Position numbers and translations under genes: made by a program. The notes beneath the pieces are model-generated. The model did no database searches. It worked only from the letters and a program-made list of their open reading frames with translations, and had not been told where the DNA came from. Shown one piece after another: positions 51,795-60,475 of a stretch of 64,000 nt of DNA (position 1 is its first letter; each line of letters begins with the position of its first letter). Origin of the DNA: Bradyrhizobium sp. CCBAU 051011 (lineage in GTDB: Bacteria; Pseudomonadota; Alphaproteobacteria; Rhizobiales; Xanthobacteraceae); the NCBI RefSeq assembly GCF_009930815.1, contig NZ_CP022222.1, positions 868,001-932,000 of the forward strand. Direction: 5' to 3'.

Positions 51795-52330
51795 GAGTCT
51801 CCCTTCTGCTGGAACCGGACTGTGATCGAGCACCTCGGGGTGCTCGACAACGAGCGTGACGATTTCGCAGCAGCGAATGTCCGCACTTTGCAGTCGCTAA
51901 CACTTTCCAGAATCTTGAACGAAATTTGGCGAGAACGCGAAAGCGATCCGCAGACGCACGGAACTGAATCGTTAATGAAGTTTGTGCGACGCGATATTCC
52001 GATTTGTTCGGAGACGCTTAGTGTCGAATTGCCTGGTTAATGACCTGCGCGTCGTTTGACGCTGCCATGCATAATCAAAAATCTCGGAACAAATTCCATT
52101 CTCCGATTCTCGACATTCAATCGAACAAACTCGCGATACTGCGCGGGCAACAAATCGCGGTCACGTCGTTGTTTTGCACGAGATTGTTCATCGAAAGCTG
52201 AAGCGATCGGCCACAGCCTGTCGAAAGACAGTGATTGAGGCGCAGGATGGTCGCCAGGCTTCGGGAGGAAACAGAGACGGCAGCGATTCGCGAGCCGTCC
52301 ACTTCACGGAACCGTTCCGGGGAGGCGCCC
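51795..52330. promoter_or_regulatory. Central EPS intergenic region with leader hairpin
   Basis: This 536-base region divides the leftward and rightward EPS operons and is AT-richer than its surroundings. A perfect 8-bp hairpin (cgagcacc 51827-51834; ggtgctcg 51839-51846, loop tcgg) lies 33 bases before the sugar transferase ATG. It could be an operator or a 5'-leader element. I see no convincing gene; short frames at 51822-52040 and elsewhere lack coding character. Confidence 0.5.
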
Positions 52331-52474
52331 ATGATGGCCGAACGTCTGCATAGCCGCACGCTGGTGCAACACGACAGACTGTTGCCTGACCGCAAGCTCA
52401 GAAACCGTATCATTATCGGGAACACAATTGCGTGGGTGACGATCGCCATTCTTATTCGTCTGATCTTCTTCTAG
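52331..52474 (+). CDS. 47-aa single-helix membrane protein
   Basis: The ATG at 52331 has GGGGAGG five bases upstream. The protein is MMAERLHSRTLVQHDRLLPD followed by one hydrophobic helix to the end (IIIGNTIAWVTIAILIRLIFF). It starts the rightward EPS group, 63 bases before the phosphatase gene. It may modulate EPS production as small membrane proteins do elsewhere, but this is inferred from place only. A longer frame begins at 52235. Confidence 0.55.
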   Translation: MMAERLHSRTLVQHDRLLPDRKLRNRIIIGNTIAWVTIAILIRLIFF

Positions 52475-52537
52475 ACGCATCGACACACCGAGTCGTGGAT
52501 TGACCGTCGCCCGGTTCCATGATCGACATCTTGCATC

Positions 52538-53272
52538 ATGCACCGACCATTCGCGGCACCTTCGCGCTCTGTAACCGCTTCAGCGCCAGCCGGCACGCGC
52601 ATCTATGCGGTCGGCGACGTCCACGGCCGAGCCGATCTATTGAGCGAGATCACGTCACGAATCGACGACGACATTAGGCGCAGGCCGATCGCACATACGA
52701 TTGAGGTCTATCTCGGCGACTACATCGATCGCGGACCGGACTCCAGCACGGTGCTCGATTTGCTTGCGGTGCGCCTCGTTGCCAATCGTGCGGTGTGTCT
52801 GCGAGGCAACCACGAAGCTGTGATGGAAGGATTCCTTCAGGACCCGGCGATCCTGCCGTACTGGCTGCAATTGGGCGGCATGCAAACGCTTGCATCTTAC
52901 GGCATCGAGTTGCGCGACGAGAACGAGACAGCCTTCAACTTACATCGCCACTTTGTTGACGCGTTTCCTCGTGAACACGAATTGGTGATGCGATGTTTAC
53001 GCAATCAGTTCAGTTGCGGCGATTTCTTGTTCGTGCACGCCGGCATTCGCCCTGATGTCCCGATCGAGCATCAGGATCCCAATGACCTAATTTGGATTCG
53101 TGACGAGTTCCTCGACTCGACGCAGCGTCACGAAAGATTTGTCGTGCATGGTCATACACCGGTGCCGCATCCGGATATCAGGCCCAACCGAATCAACATC
53201 GACACTGCTGCATGGCGCACGGGAACTCTGACCTGTATTGCAATCGAAGGATCGACGATCCTGTTCTTGTGA
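52538..53272 (+). CDS. PPP-family metallophosphatase
   Basis: This 244-aa protein has the PPP signature set: GDVHGRADLL, GDYIDRGPDSS, GNHEAV, HAGIRPDVP and HGHTPVP, which place two metals. Such bacterial enzymes remove phosphate from Ser/Thr/Tyr-phosphoproteins or hydrolyse Ap4A. It is adjacent to the genes for export and the Tyr kinase, so dephosphorylating the kinase or another EPS protein is possible. No signal peptide is seen. Confidence 0.88.
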   Translation: MHRPFAAPSRSVTASAPAGTRIYAVGDVHGRADLLSEITSRIDDDIRRRPIAHTIEVYLGDYIDRGPDSSTVLDLLAVRLVANRAVCLRGNHEAVMEGFLQDPAILPYWLQLGGMQTLASYGIELRDENETAFNLHRHFVDAFPREHELVMRCLRNQFSCGDFLFVHAGIRPDVPIEHQDPNDLIWIRDEFLDSTQRHERFVVHGHTPVPHPDIRPNRINIDTAAWRTGTLTCIAIEGSTILFL

Positions 53273-53401
53273 TCGCCGAACACTCTAATGATGTGAAGCA
53301 CGCGTTCACCAAATCGAGCGGAACTCTCGCCTTCACATTCTTTCGCCGTTTTTGCTTCCATATGATCCGCAGCTGTTACGTGCATTCATGGAGATGCAGC
53401 C

Positions 53402-53977
53402 ATGCAGCAACGGTCGTTCAGCGCCGGCCTGACGCTTCCCTTTCTCTTCGTCCTTGCGATCGCCGGCTTCAGTGCCGGTCAAGCTTCAGCACAAACGTCG
53501 TCATCGTCATCGTCTGCGGACGGTTACGTTCTCGGTCCGAACGACCGAATCAGACTCAAGGTGTACGGGGAACCCGACATCACCGGCGAGTATGAAATCA
53601 GCAACAGCGGTCAGGTTTCGATTCCGCTCGCCGGCCATATCAAGGCTGCGGGCGCGACGACGCGGCAGCTCGAAAAGTCGATCGCGTCCGCACTGGCAAA
53701 GGGAATCGTGCGTGATCCCCGCGTCAACGTCGAGATCGCGCAATACCGCCCGTATTACATTCTCGGCGAGGTGAAGAAGAGCGGCGAATACCCGTACCGC
53801 AACGGATTGACGGTCATGGATGCCGTCGCGAGCGCCGGCGGATTCACGTATCGCGCCAACGAAAACAAGGTCTTTCTACGCCGCGCAGGCGCTGGTGCAG
53901 AAGAGACTTATCCTCTTGACGCTCCCGTTCCGGTCTATCCGGGCGACAACATCCGAATTCCGGAGCGCTACTTCTAG
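53402..53977 (+). CDS. Polysaccharide export protein (Wza/GumB-like, short)
   Basis: This 191-aa protein has a signal peptide (LPFLFVLAIAGFSAGQASA, cut before QTSSS), a Poly_export domain (YVLGPNDRIRLKVYGEPDITGEYEISNSGQVSIPLAG, about 40-75) and an SLBB domain (YYILGEVKKSGEYPYRNGLTVMDAVASAGGFT, about 118-150). It is shorter than Wza, having one SLBB and no lipobox Cys. It is part of the periplasmic/outer-membrane channel. A hairpin and AT-rich element follow at 54021. Confidence 0.9.
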   Translation: MQQRSFSAGLTLPFLFVLAIAGFSAGQASAQTSSSSSSADGYVLGPNDRIRLKVYGEPDITGEYEISNSGQVSIPLAGHIKAAGATTRQLEKSIASALAKGIVRDPRVNVEIAQYRPYYILGEVKKSGEYPYRNGLTVMDAVASAGGFTYRANENKVFLRRAGAGAEETYPLDAPVPVYPGDNIRIPERYF

Positions 53978-54020
53978 CCATCCACGGAACTGCAGATGAG
54001 GTGAATGCCGCTCGCGAGCG

Positions 54021-54079
54021 GATGACAGCGTTCGTGTTGCGCTGTCATCACAAAATTTTTTGCGATTGCGAAAAATTTT
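54021..54079 (+). terminator. Intrinsic terminator and AT-rich inverted repeat
   Basis: A perfect 10-bp stem gatgacagcg (54021-54030) / cgctgtcatc (54040-54049) with a nine-base loop is followed by a run aaaattttt. A second perfect 9-bp inverted repeat (54052-54060 and 54071-54079) comes next. It lies 44 bases after the export-protein stop and 196 before the next ATG. It may separate transcription units or attenuate the downstream genes. Confidence 0.65.
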
Positions 54080-54274
54080 GCAGCGCGGGGAAATTTTTCC
54101 GGCAAGGCGCGTTGCAGGCGTGCGCATCACTTCAATCTCACAATCCAAAATCCTTGCGCCCGCGTACCGAGTATGAGGCCTGCCGTTTCTATGCGCAGTC
54201 GACGATCATTATTTGAGCGATGGGCCTCGCCCAATATGTGTTCGCCGCCTTCGCGCTCCCGCAAGGGATGGGTG

Positions 54275-55696
54275 ATGGGATTCGAATCTGCATCGTTGAA
54301 TGCGTCTAAAGAAAGCGGAGAGCGAGTCTGTTCGATACGCGTTCTCGATCTAAGCCGCTTCAGCCTCTTGCCCATGCCGGCGGCTGCCATCCTGCTGGGT
54401 CTTGGCTCGTCGGCGAATGCACAGGCCATTCCGTGGACCAGCGGGGAATTCGCTTCCCCGTGGAACTCGCAGAAAATCTTTGAGCCGTCGTCGCTGCCGG
54501 ACAGGACCGACCCGGAAACCCGCGAAGAGATACCGCCCGAGGACATGCCGGTGAAGAAGCGACAACAGCCTGGCTATGAACCCGTCGGCATTCGCTCCGG
54601 CTCGTGGATGTTCAACCCGTCGCTGACCGCCGGCACTTTTTACGACAGCAACGTCTTTGCGTCGAACACCGCGCCGCGTTCCGATATTGCGGCCGTGATC
54701 GAGCCGACGCTGCGCGCGCACTCTTTATGGGGACGGCATGGCGTCGATCTGAAGCTGGATGCGCAGTCGACGGTCTATAACCAGTTTTCGAGCCTGAACC
54801 AGACCAACGCCAGCCTGAAGGGCAATGGCTGGCTGGACATCGCGAAAGACACGATGCTGCTGGGCAGCTTTCAGGTGGCGCATCTGAACGAAGGCGTCGG
54901 CACGCTCACTTCGCCCGCCAACGCGATATCGCCGACGCCGTACAATCTGATGTCGGGCGACGTCACCCTGCGCAAGGAGTTCAACCGGCTGACGACATCG
55001 GTCGGCTTCCGCACCGATTCCTACGACTACGGATCGACACGCGCGCAGGACGGCACCGTCATCAACCAGGACGCCCGCGACGGGCAGATCTATTCCCTGC
55101 ACAGCCGGATCGACTATGCCATCTCCTCCACGCTCGGCTGGTTCGGCGGCGTGGAAGGCAATCAGCGCGATATCAGGGGAACGCCCGGTCACACCCTGGA
55201 CTCGCAGGGCTATCGCGCGCTGTCCGGCATCACCGTCGGCTTAAGCAATCTGGTCACCGGCGAGTTCGGCGCAGGTTACGTCCAGCAGCGCTTCGACGAT
55301 CCGTCGATTGGAAACATCGAAGGTCCCTCCTACCGCGCGCGGTTGACGTGGCGGCCGACGCGCCTGCTCGATGTTCACTTCAATGCCGAACAACTCGTCA
55401 CGCAGACCACCGACACCAGCGCCACCGGCGTGCTCGCGAATGCGGTTCAACTCGGCCTCGATTACGAACTGCGGCGTAACATCATTGTGTCGCTCGCCGG
55501 CGGCTACGAGAACGACAAGTTCTTCGGCCAGATCCGCAAGGACAACGTGATCACATCGGACACGCGCGTCAAATATCTCGTCAACCGCTTCGCCGCCGTT
55601 TCCGCCTACTACCGCTACACCAAGCGCGACAGCGACGTCCCCGTCTTCAGCTTCGACAAGCATCTGGTAGGTATGAATGTTACAGCGCAATTCTGA
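54275..55696 (+). CDS. Outer-membrane beta-barrel protein of EPS export
   Basis: This 473-aa protein has a signal region (PMPAAAILLGLGSSANA, cut before QAIPW), a Pro-rich linker, then many short alternating amphipathic strands (DLKLDAQSTVYNQFSSLNQ, GDVTLRKEFNRLTTSVGFRTDSY, RARLTWRPTRLLDVHFNAEQLV), ending in an outer-membrane signature (GMNVTAQF, C-terminal Phe). It is likely a barrel porin for EPS export, as in EpsL-type proteins. I used ATG 54275 with AAGGG upstream; a frame from 54173 is possible. It overlaps the kinase gene by 20 bases. Confidence 0.8.
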   Translation: MGFESASLNASKESGERVCSIRVLDLSRFSLLPMPAAAILLGLGSSANAQAIPWTSGEFASPWNSQKIFEPSSLPDRTDPETREEIPPEDMPVKKRQQPGYEPVGIRSGSWMFNPSLTAGTFYDSNVFASNTAPRSDIAAVIEPTLRAHSLWGRHGVDLKLDAQSTVYNQFSSLNQTNASLKGNGWLDIAKDTMLLGSFQVAHLNEGVGTLTSPANAISPTPYNLMSGDVTLRKEFNRLTTSVGFRTDSYDYGSTRAQDGTVINQDARDGQIYSLHSRIDYAISSTLGWFGGVEGNQRDIRGTPGHTLDSQGYRALSGITVGLSNLVTGEFGAGYVQQRFDDPSIGNIEGPSYRARLTWRPTRLLDVHFNAEQLVTQTTDTSATGVLANAVQLGLDYELRRNIIVSLAGGYENDKFFGQIRKDNVITSDTRVKYLVNRFAAVSAYYRYTKRDSDVPVFSFDKHLVGMNVTAQF

Positions 55697-57989
55697 CCTG
55701 CCCTATGTGATTCCCGACGAGCCTCCGGTCCGGCCGGCCGAAAGCTGGCAGTATCCGACCGTCGATTTGCGCGAGATGGGCCGGATCCTGCGCCGCCGCT
55801 ACAAGATGGTGGCGCTGCCGGCCGCCGTCCTGCTCAGCCTGGCAGTGGTCTATCTGTTGTTCGCCCCCACTCTATATACGGCTACCTCAACCGTGCTGGT
55901 CGATCCGCGCCGCGCCAATGTCGTCGAGACCAACCAGTCCGTGCTGTCGAACTTCGGCACCGACGACGCAACGATCGAAAGCCAGACGCTGCTGATCCAG
56001 TCGGTCGCCATCCTGACGCGCGTCGTCGGCAAGCTGAAGCTGACGGAAGACGAGGAATTCACGCCAAAGCCCGGCCTGCTCGATCCTATCAAGAGCCTGT
56101 TCCGCAGCAGCGGGCCGAGCGACGGCGCCAGCCCGGAGGACGCCGCCAAGTCGCGGTCGGTCGATATCCTTCAGAAGCGGATGAAAGTGACGCGGCAAGG
56201 CACCACCTTCCTCGTCGACATCGCCGTCAGTTCGCAATCGCCGCAAAAGGCCGCCACCATCGCCAACGCGATTGCTGATGCTTACTTCGACGAGCAGGTT
56301 CGCGCCAAATACGACGCCACGCGCATTGCGGCGACTTGGCTCAATGGACAGATCGATGATCTGAAGTCCAGAGTTGTCGCGTCCGAAAAGGCAGTCGAGG
56401 ATTTTCGTTCTGCCAACAATCTGATGGTGTCGCAGGGCGTAACGCTCAACGACCAGCAGATCACCGACCTTAACGGAAAGCTGATCGCCGCCCGGGCGCA
56501 AACGGCAGAGGCGCGGGCAAAGCACGAGCAGGTCCAGGATATCGCGAAATCGGGCGGCGATCCTGGCGGCATCAACGCGGCGATTTCCTCGGAAATGATC
56601 ACGAAGCTGCGGACCCAGTACGCCGATATCGCCAAGAACGAAGCCGATCTCTCAAGCAAGTACGGCGCGCGTCATCCTTCCGTCGCCAACGTCCGGGCGC
56701 AGCGGCGCGATACGCAGCGGCTCATCAACGAGGAAATCAAGCGAATACTGGAGAGCACGAAGCACGACTATGACGTGGCGCGTTCGCGCGAAGCGTCGCT
56801 GCAGCAGAGTCTCGACCAGCTCCAGGGCGTCTCCACCTCTTCAGGTCAGGCCCAGGTGCGCTTGCGCGAACTGCAGCGCGAAGCCGAGGCCAATCGCACC
56901 CAGTATGAGTCCTATCTCGCACGCTCCAAGGAAACGACCGCGCAGGAGAGTCTGGAAATGCCGGATTCGCGGATCGTGACCAAGGCCAGCATTCCGATCA
57001 GGCCGTCATCGCCCAAGACGATGCTGATCCTCGGCCTCGCAATGATGCTCGGCCTTGGCGCCGGCAGCGTGCTGGCATTCCTCGCCGACTATCTCGACGA
57101 CCGCGTGAAGACGCTCGAACGGGCCGAAGCCATTGCGGGCGTGCCGGCGCTTGCCGCCGTTCCGTTGATCGGCTCGCGCGAGCTCGCCGGTCTCGCCCGG
57201 CGCGGACGAAAAGAACTCGGTCGCTATGATCCGAAGACCACCAAGCTCCTGCCGGCGCCGCTGCAGCCGCCCTTGACGCGCTACGCGATCGACGAGCCCG
57301 GCACGTTCTTCGCGGAAGCGATCCGGGCCGTTCGCCTTGCGCTGCAGCGGACGATGCGATCGCAGCCGGTGAAGGTCGTGCAGGTCACTTCCGCGCTCGA
57401 TAGCGAGGGCAAAACCACGCTGGCCATCAACCTGGCGCAGTCGCTGGCCACGCTCGGCATCCGGACGCTTCTCATCGATGGCGACCTGCGCAATCCGCAA
57501 GTGACGCACGCGCTCTGTCCGCGCGCCGACGCCGGGCTTCTGGAGGTCGCGATCGGTCGCGTCGCGCCGGAGCATGCCGTGCTCGTCGACCAGAGCACGG
57601 GCCTTTCGATTCTGCCGTCGACCAAGATCCAGCAGGTCGAATACATCACGGAGCTGATGTTCTCGGACCGGATCGTCGATGTCCTCGATTACTTCCGCCA
57701 CCGCTACGAATTGATCGTGATCGACTCGCCGCCGCTGGTGCCCCTGGTCGATGGCCGCGCGCTCGCCGAACTGGCCGATCGCATCATTGTGGCGCTGGCC
57801 TGGGATCAGACCCCCGGCGAAGTGCTGTCCCACGCCATGGACCTGCTGTCCCCGGTCAGCGACCGGATCATGGGAACAGTGTTGACCCGCGTCGATCTCA
57901 GCCGCCTGCAGTTCTACGACTATTACCGCAGCTCGGCCTATCTTAAGCCGTACGGCACCGCGGGCCTCCATGCCGGAGCGGCGCGGTGA
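55677..57989 (+). CDS. Polysaccharide co-polymerase/tyrosine autokinase (Wzz plus BY-kinase)
   Basis: This 770-aa protein has a Wzz domain (about residues 25-110) with helix VALPAAVLLSLAVVYLLFA, a long coiled coil (about 205-430; RLRELQREAEANRTQYESYLARS), a second helix (MLILGLAMMLGLGAGSVLAFLADYL) and the kinase: Walker A TSALDSEGKTTLAI (about 565-578), A' LLIDGDLRNP, B LIVIDSPP. The Tyr cluster is at the C-terminus (FYDYYRSSAYLKPYG). It controls chain length and export by autophosphorylation. The next gene overlaps its stop. Confidence 0.93.
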   Translation: MLQRNSDLPYVIPDEPPVRPAESWQYPTVDLREMGRILRRRYKMVALPAAVLLSLAVVYLLFAPTLYTATSTVLVDPRRANVVETNQSVLSNFGTDDATIESQTLLIQSVAILTRVVGKLKLTEDEEFTPKPGLLDPIKSLFRSSGPSDGASPEDAAKSRSVDILQKRMKVTRQGTTFLVDIAVSSQSPQKAATIANAIADAYFDEQVRAKYDATRIAATWLNGQIDDLKSRVVASEKAVEDFRSANNLMVSQGVTLNDQQITDLNGKLIAARAQTAEARAKHEQVQDIAKSGGDPGGINAAISSEMITKLRTQYADIAKNEADLSSKYGARHPSVANVRAQRRDTQRLINEEIKRILESTKHDYDVARSREASLQQSLDQLQGVSTSSGQAQVRLRELQREAEANRTQYESYLARSKETTAQESLEMPDSRIVTKASIPIRPSSPKTMLILGLAMMLGLGAGSVLAFLADYLDDRVKTLERAEAIAGVPALAAVPLIGSRELAGLARRGRKELGRYDPKTTKLLPAPLQPPLTRYAIDEPGTFFAEAIRAVRLALQRTMRSQPVKVVQVTSALDSEGKTTLAINLAQSLATLGIRTLLIDGDLRNPQVTHALCPRADAGLLEVAIGRVAPEHAVLVDQSTGLSILPSTKIQQVEYITELMFSDRIVDVLDYFRHRYELIVIDSPPLVPLVDGRALAELADRIIVALAWDQTPGEVLSHAMDLLSPVSDRIMGTVLTRVDLSRLQFYDYYRSSAYLKPYGTAGLHAGAAR

Positions 57990-59383
57990 GAACGCGAGGA
58001 CCGTTAAACGGATCTGCAGGCGTCGCACAAATGCGCCGCCGCCCCCTTGTATTGGACGCGGTGCGGCCGGCTCATACACCTGGGCGCATCGCGAGTGCCG
58101 ATGCGTTCATCGAACGGATCGCGACCGGCTTGATGCTGCTCGCCGTCGTGGCAACCTTCACGCTCTCGTCCTCCGTGCTGACCAACTGGAAGATTCATTA
58201 TCTCACGGCGGGCGGAAACTTTTACGAAAAGCTGCATCCGGCGACCTATTTCACGGTGCTCGCCTTCTCGCTGCTGTTGATGCGCAGCCGCGGCCCGATC
58301 GGCGAGATCAACCGGATGTTTTCCGAATCGAAGCTGCTGCTGGCGTACTTGCTGTGCTGGCTGCTTCTGCTGGTCCAGGTGATCGTGCTCGAACGCCCCT
58401 TCACGGTCATTATCGACACGTTCCTGCTGCCGATCCTGATCGCGATGGTGATGTGGCAATTGTCACCCGCGCAACGGCGCCCGCTGGTTTGGGCCATTCA
58501 CTTCACGATCCTGCTGAACGTCGTGCTTGGATATTATGAGTATTTCTCCGGCCATCGGCTGATCCCACTGACGCTCGGCGATGTCGTGGTGATGGGAGAA
58601 TGGCGCTCCGCGGCGCTACTCGGCCATCCGCTCACCGCTTCCGGCATCGTCGGCGCCTACGTTCTGGCGCTGGTGCTTCGCCCGGCGATTTGTCCGCCGA
58701 TTCTGCTGCGGCTGCCCTTGATCGCATTCTGCCTGGCATCGCTGATGGCGTTTGGCGGCCGAACTTCGCTGGTTACGGTGCTCGCGGTCATCGGACTGAT
58801 CGGCGGCTTCGAGGCGCTGCACCTGATACGGGGAAAGCGAATGCCGCTTCCCGCGGCCATTCTCGCCATCTGCGTGCTGTTTGCCGCCGGCGCCATTATC
58901 TTCGCGGCGCTCGACCTCGGCATTTTCGACAAGATGCTGCTGCGCTTCTCTTCCGACAAGGGCAGCACGCTGGCGCGCTACGCCACCTTCAGCCTGCTCT
59001 CGCATTTCGACTGGAATGAACTGATCCTCGGTCCCAACCCGGTCCGGGTGAACGCGCTGCAGTCGCAGCTCGGCCTCAACTATGGCATCGAGAATTTCTG
59101 GATTTCATCGGTCGTGCAGTTCGGCCTCATCCATACCACCCTGCTGACGATCGGACTGGTCTGTTTCTTCGTCGAAATGCTGCGCCGTTCGAGCGCCGCG
59201 GCATGGGCGATCATGCTGCTGATCGTCATCATCGCGGCGAGTTCAGTGAGCTTCTCGTCGAAGAACATTCAGCTCGCGCAGTTCGTGATCCTCGTTTCAG
59301 TCCTGCTGCCGCGCGAGCAGCGGCGCGTCGCCGCGCCCTCGCAAATTCGCCCGCACGTCACCTACCGGTCCGTTGCGGCATAA
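57986..59383 (+). CDS. VpsF-like polysaccharide biosynthesis membrane protein
   Basis: This 465-aa polytopic protein has about ten helices and large polar loops. The segments FIERIATGLMLLAVVATFTLSS, HPATYFTVLAFSLLL and the late LGPNPVRVNALQSQLGLNYGIENFWISSVVQFGLI resemble the VpsF/Wzy-like family; the ENFWI element fits. It may be the polymerase joining repeat units in the periplasm. The GTG start overlaps the kinase stop (GTGA); an ATG at 58031 is an alternative. Confidence 0.8.
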   Translation: MRTRGPLNGSAGVAQMRRRPLVLDAVRPAHTPGRIASADAFIERIATGLMLLAVVATFTLSSSVLTNWKIHYLTAGGNFYEKLHPATYFTVLAFSLLLMRSRGPIGEINRMFSESKLLLAYLLCWLLLLVQVIVLERPFTVIIDTFLLPILIAMVMWQLSPAQRRPLVWAIHFTILLNVVLGYYEYFSGHRLIPLTLGDVVVMGEWRSAALLGHPLTASGIVGAYVLALVLRPAICPPILLRLPLIAFCLASLMAFGGRTSLVTVLAVIGLIGGFEALHLIRGKRMPLPAAILAICVLFAAGAIIFAALDLGIFDKMLLRFSSDKGSTLARYATFSLLSHFDWNELILGPNPVRVNALQSQLGLNYGIENFWISSVVQFGLIHTTLLTIGLVCFFVEMLRRSSAAAWAIMLLIVIIAASSVSFSSKNIQLAQFVILVSVLLPREQRRVAAPSQIRPHVTYRSVAA

Positions 59384-59401
59384 CTTCGGGATTCTCTTCG
59401 C

Positions 59402-60475
59402 ATGGCTATCTATATCGACAACACCCATCTCGGACGCCACGTCACCGGCCTCGAACGCATCACGCTGGAGCTGTTCTCAGCTAAAGCGCTTGCGCCGCTC
59501 GATGTCGTGCCGGTGACGGCGCAGGGGCTTCGCCAGATGCTGACAACGCAGACGCTGGGGTTGCCGATGCGGCTAGCTGCTTCGTCCTCCATCTTGCTCT
59601 GCCCCGGCTTTCCGCCCAGCCCGCTGCTGCGGCCGTTTGCCTCGCGGGTGCTGCCCTATATCCACGATGACTTCCTGATCACGCGGCGCGCTGAGCTGAA
59701 TATGCGGGCGCGGCTTTACATGGCCGGCCCATTCAAGCTCGCCTTGCGCCACTACCCGCGCTTTCTGGCAAATTCCGGCGATACAAGGCGCAAGCTCGCC
59801 GCGCATTGCCGGTCCGACGCCGAGGTGACGCTCTATCGCCCCGCAGTGCGCAACGTATTTGGGCTCGACCCGGGGCAACGCGGCGAACGCAGCGCGCAAG
59901 CTCGACCGCTTCGGCTGATCGCGCTAGGTACGGTAGAGCCGCGCAAGAATTTTCCAGCGGCGGCGAGAATCCTCGAAGCCTTGCGGATGCAGGGATTTTC
60001 GGACGCCACGCTGGATATCGTCGGAAGGCCGGGATGGGGCAACGACGGGCAGGCGCTTGAGCAGCAGCCGGGCGTGACGCTGCACGGATATCAGTCTGCC
60101 GAGCGGGTCAATCAACTGCTTGACGCCGCCGATCTCTTCATCTGCACGTCGCATGACGAAGGCCTGGGATTGCCGCTGCTGGAAGCGCAATATGCCGGTC
60201 TGCCGATCATCGCCCCCGATGCCGCCATCTTCCGCGAAGTGCTCGGCGAGTCCGGCATCTATATCGATACCGCCGATCCCGCTTCCGCCGCCGCGCGAAT
60301 CGCGTCTGCTTTATCGAACGAGGATTGGCGCGCCCGGTACATGGCACAGGCGGTACGGAATCTCGCCCGCTGGAACGATCTGGCCCGCGGCGACCGAGAG
60401 AACGTCATCAGCCTGATAGCCCGCCTTGCTCACCACCAGGGAAACGCTGCTCCGGAGTACCGCCGCCTTGCATGA
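59402..60475 (+). CDS. Glycosyltransferase family 4 (GT-B)
   Basis: This 357-aa protein has the GT-B arrangement: N-terminal acceptor half (DNTHLGRHVTGLERITLE) and a C-terminal donor half with LIALGTVEPRKNFPAAARIL, TLDIVGRPGWGN, VTLHGYQS and the conserved ICTSHDEGLGLPLLEAQYAGLP, in which the EGLGLPLLEA helix binds donor phosphate. It adds a sugar to the lipid-linked repeat unit. The first glutamate of the usual EX7E motif is kept. The donor sugar is unknown. Confidence 0.9.
   Translation: MAIYIDNTHLGRHVTGLERITLELFSAKALAPLDVVPVTAQGLRQMLTTQTLGLPMRLAASSSILLCPGFPPSPLLRPFASRVLPYIHDDFLITRRAELNMRARLYMAGPFKLALRHYPRFLANSGDTRRKLAAHCRSDAEVTLYRPAVRNVFGLDPGQRGERSAQARPLRLIALGTVEPRKNFPAAARILEALRMQGFSDATLDIVGRPGWGNDGQALEQQPGVTLHGYQSAERVNQLLDAADLFICTSHDEGLGLPLLEAQYAGLPIIAPDAAIFREVLGESGIYIDTADPASAAARIASALSNEDWRARYMAQAVRNLARWNDLARGDRENVISLIARLAHHQGNAAPEYRRLA

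Noticed and set aside
51822..52040. 72-aa frame in the EPS intergenic region
   Set aside because: No ribosome-binding site, atypical composition, and it overlaps the hairpin and likely promoter.
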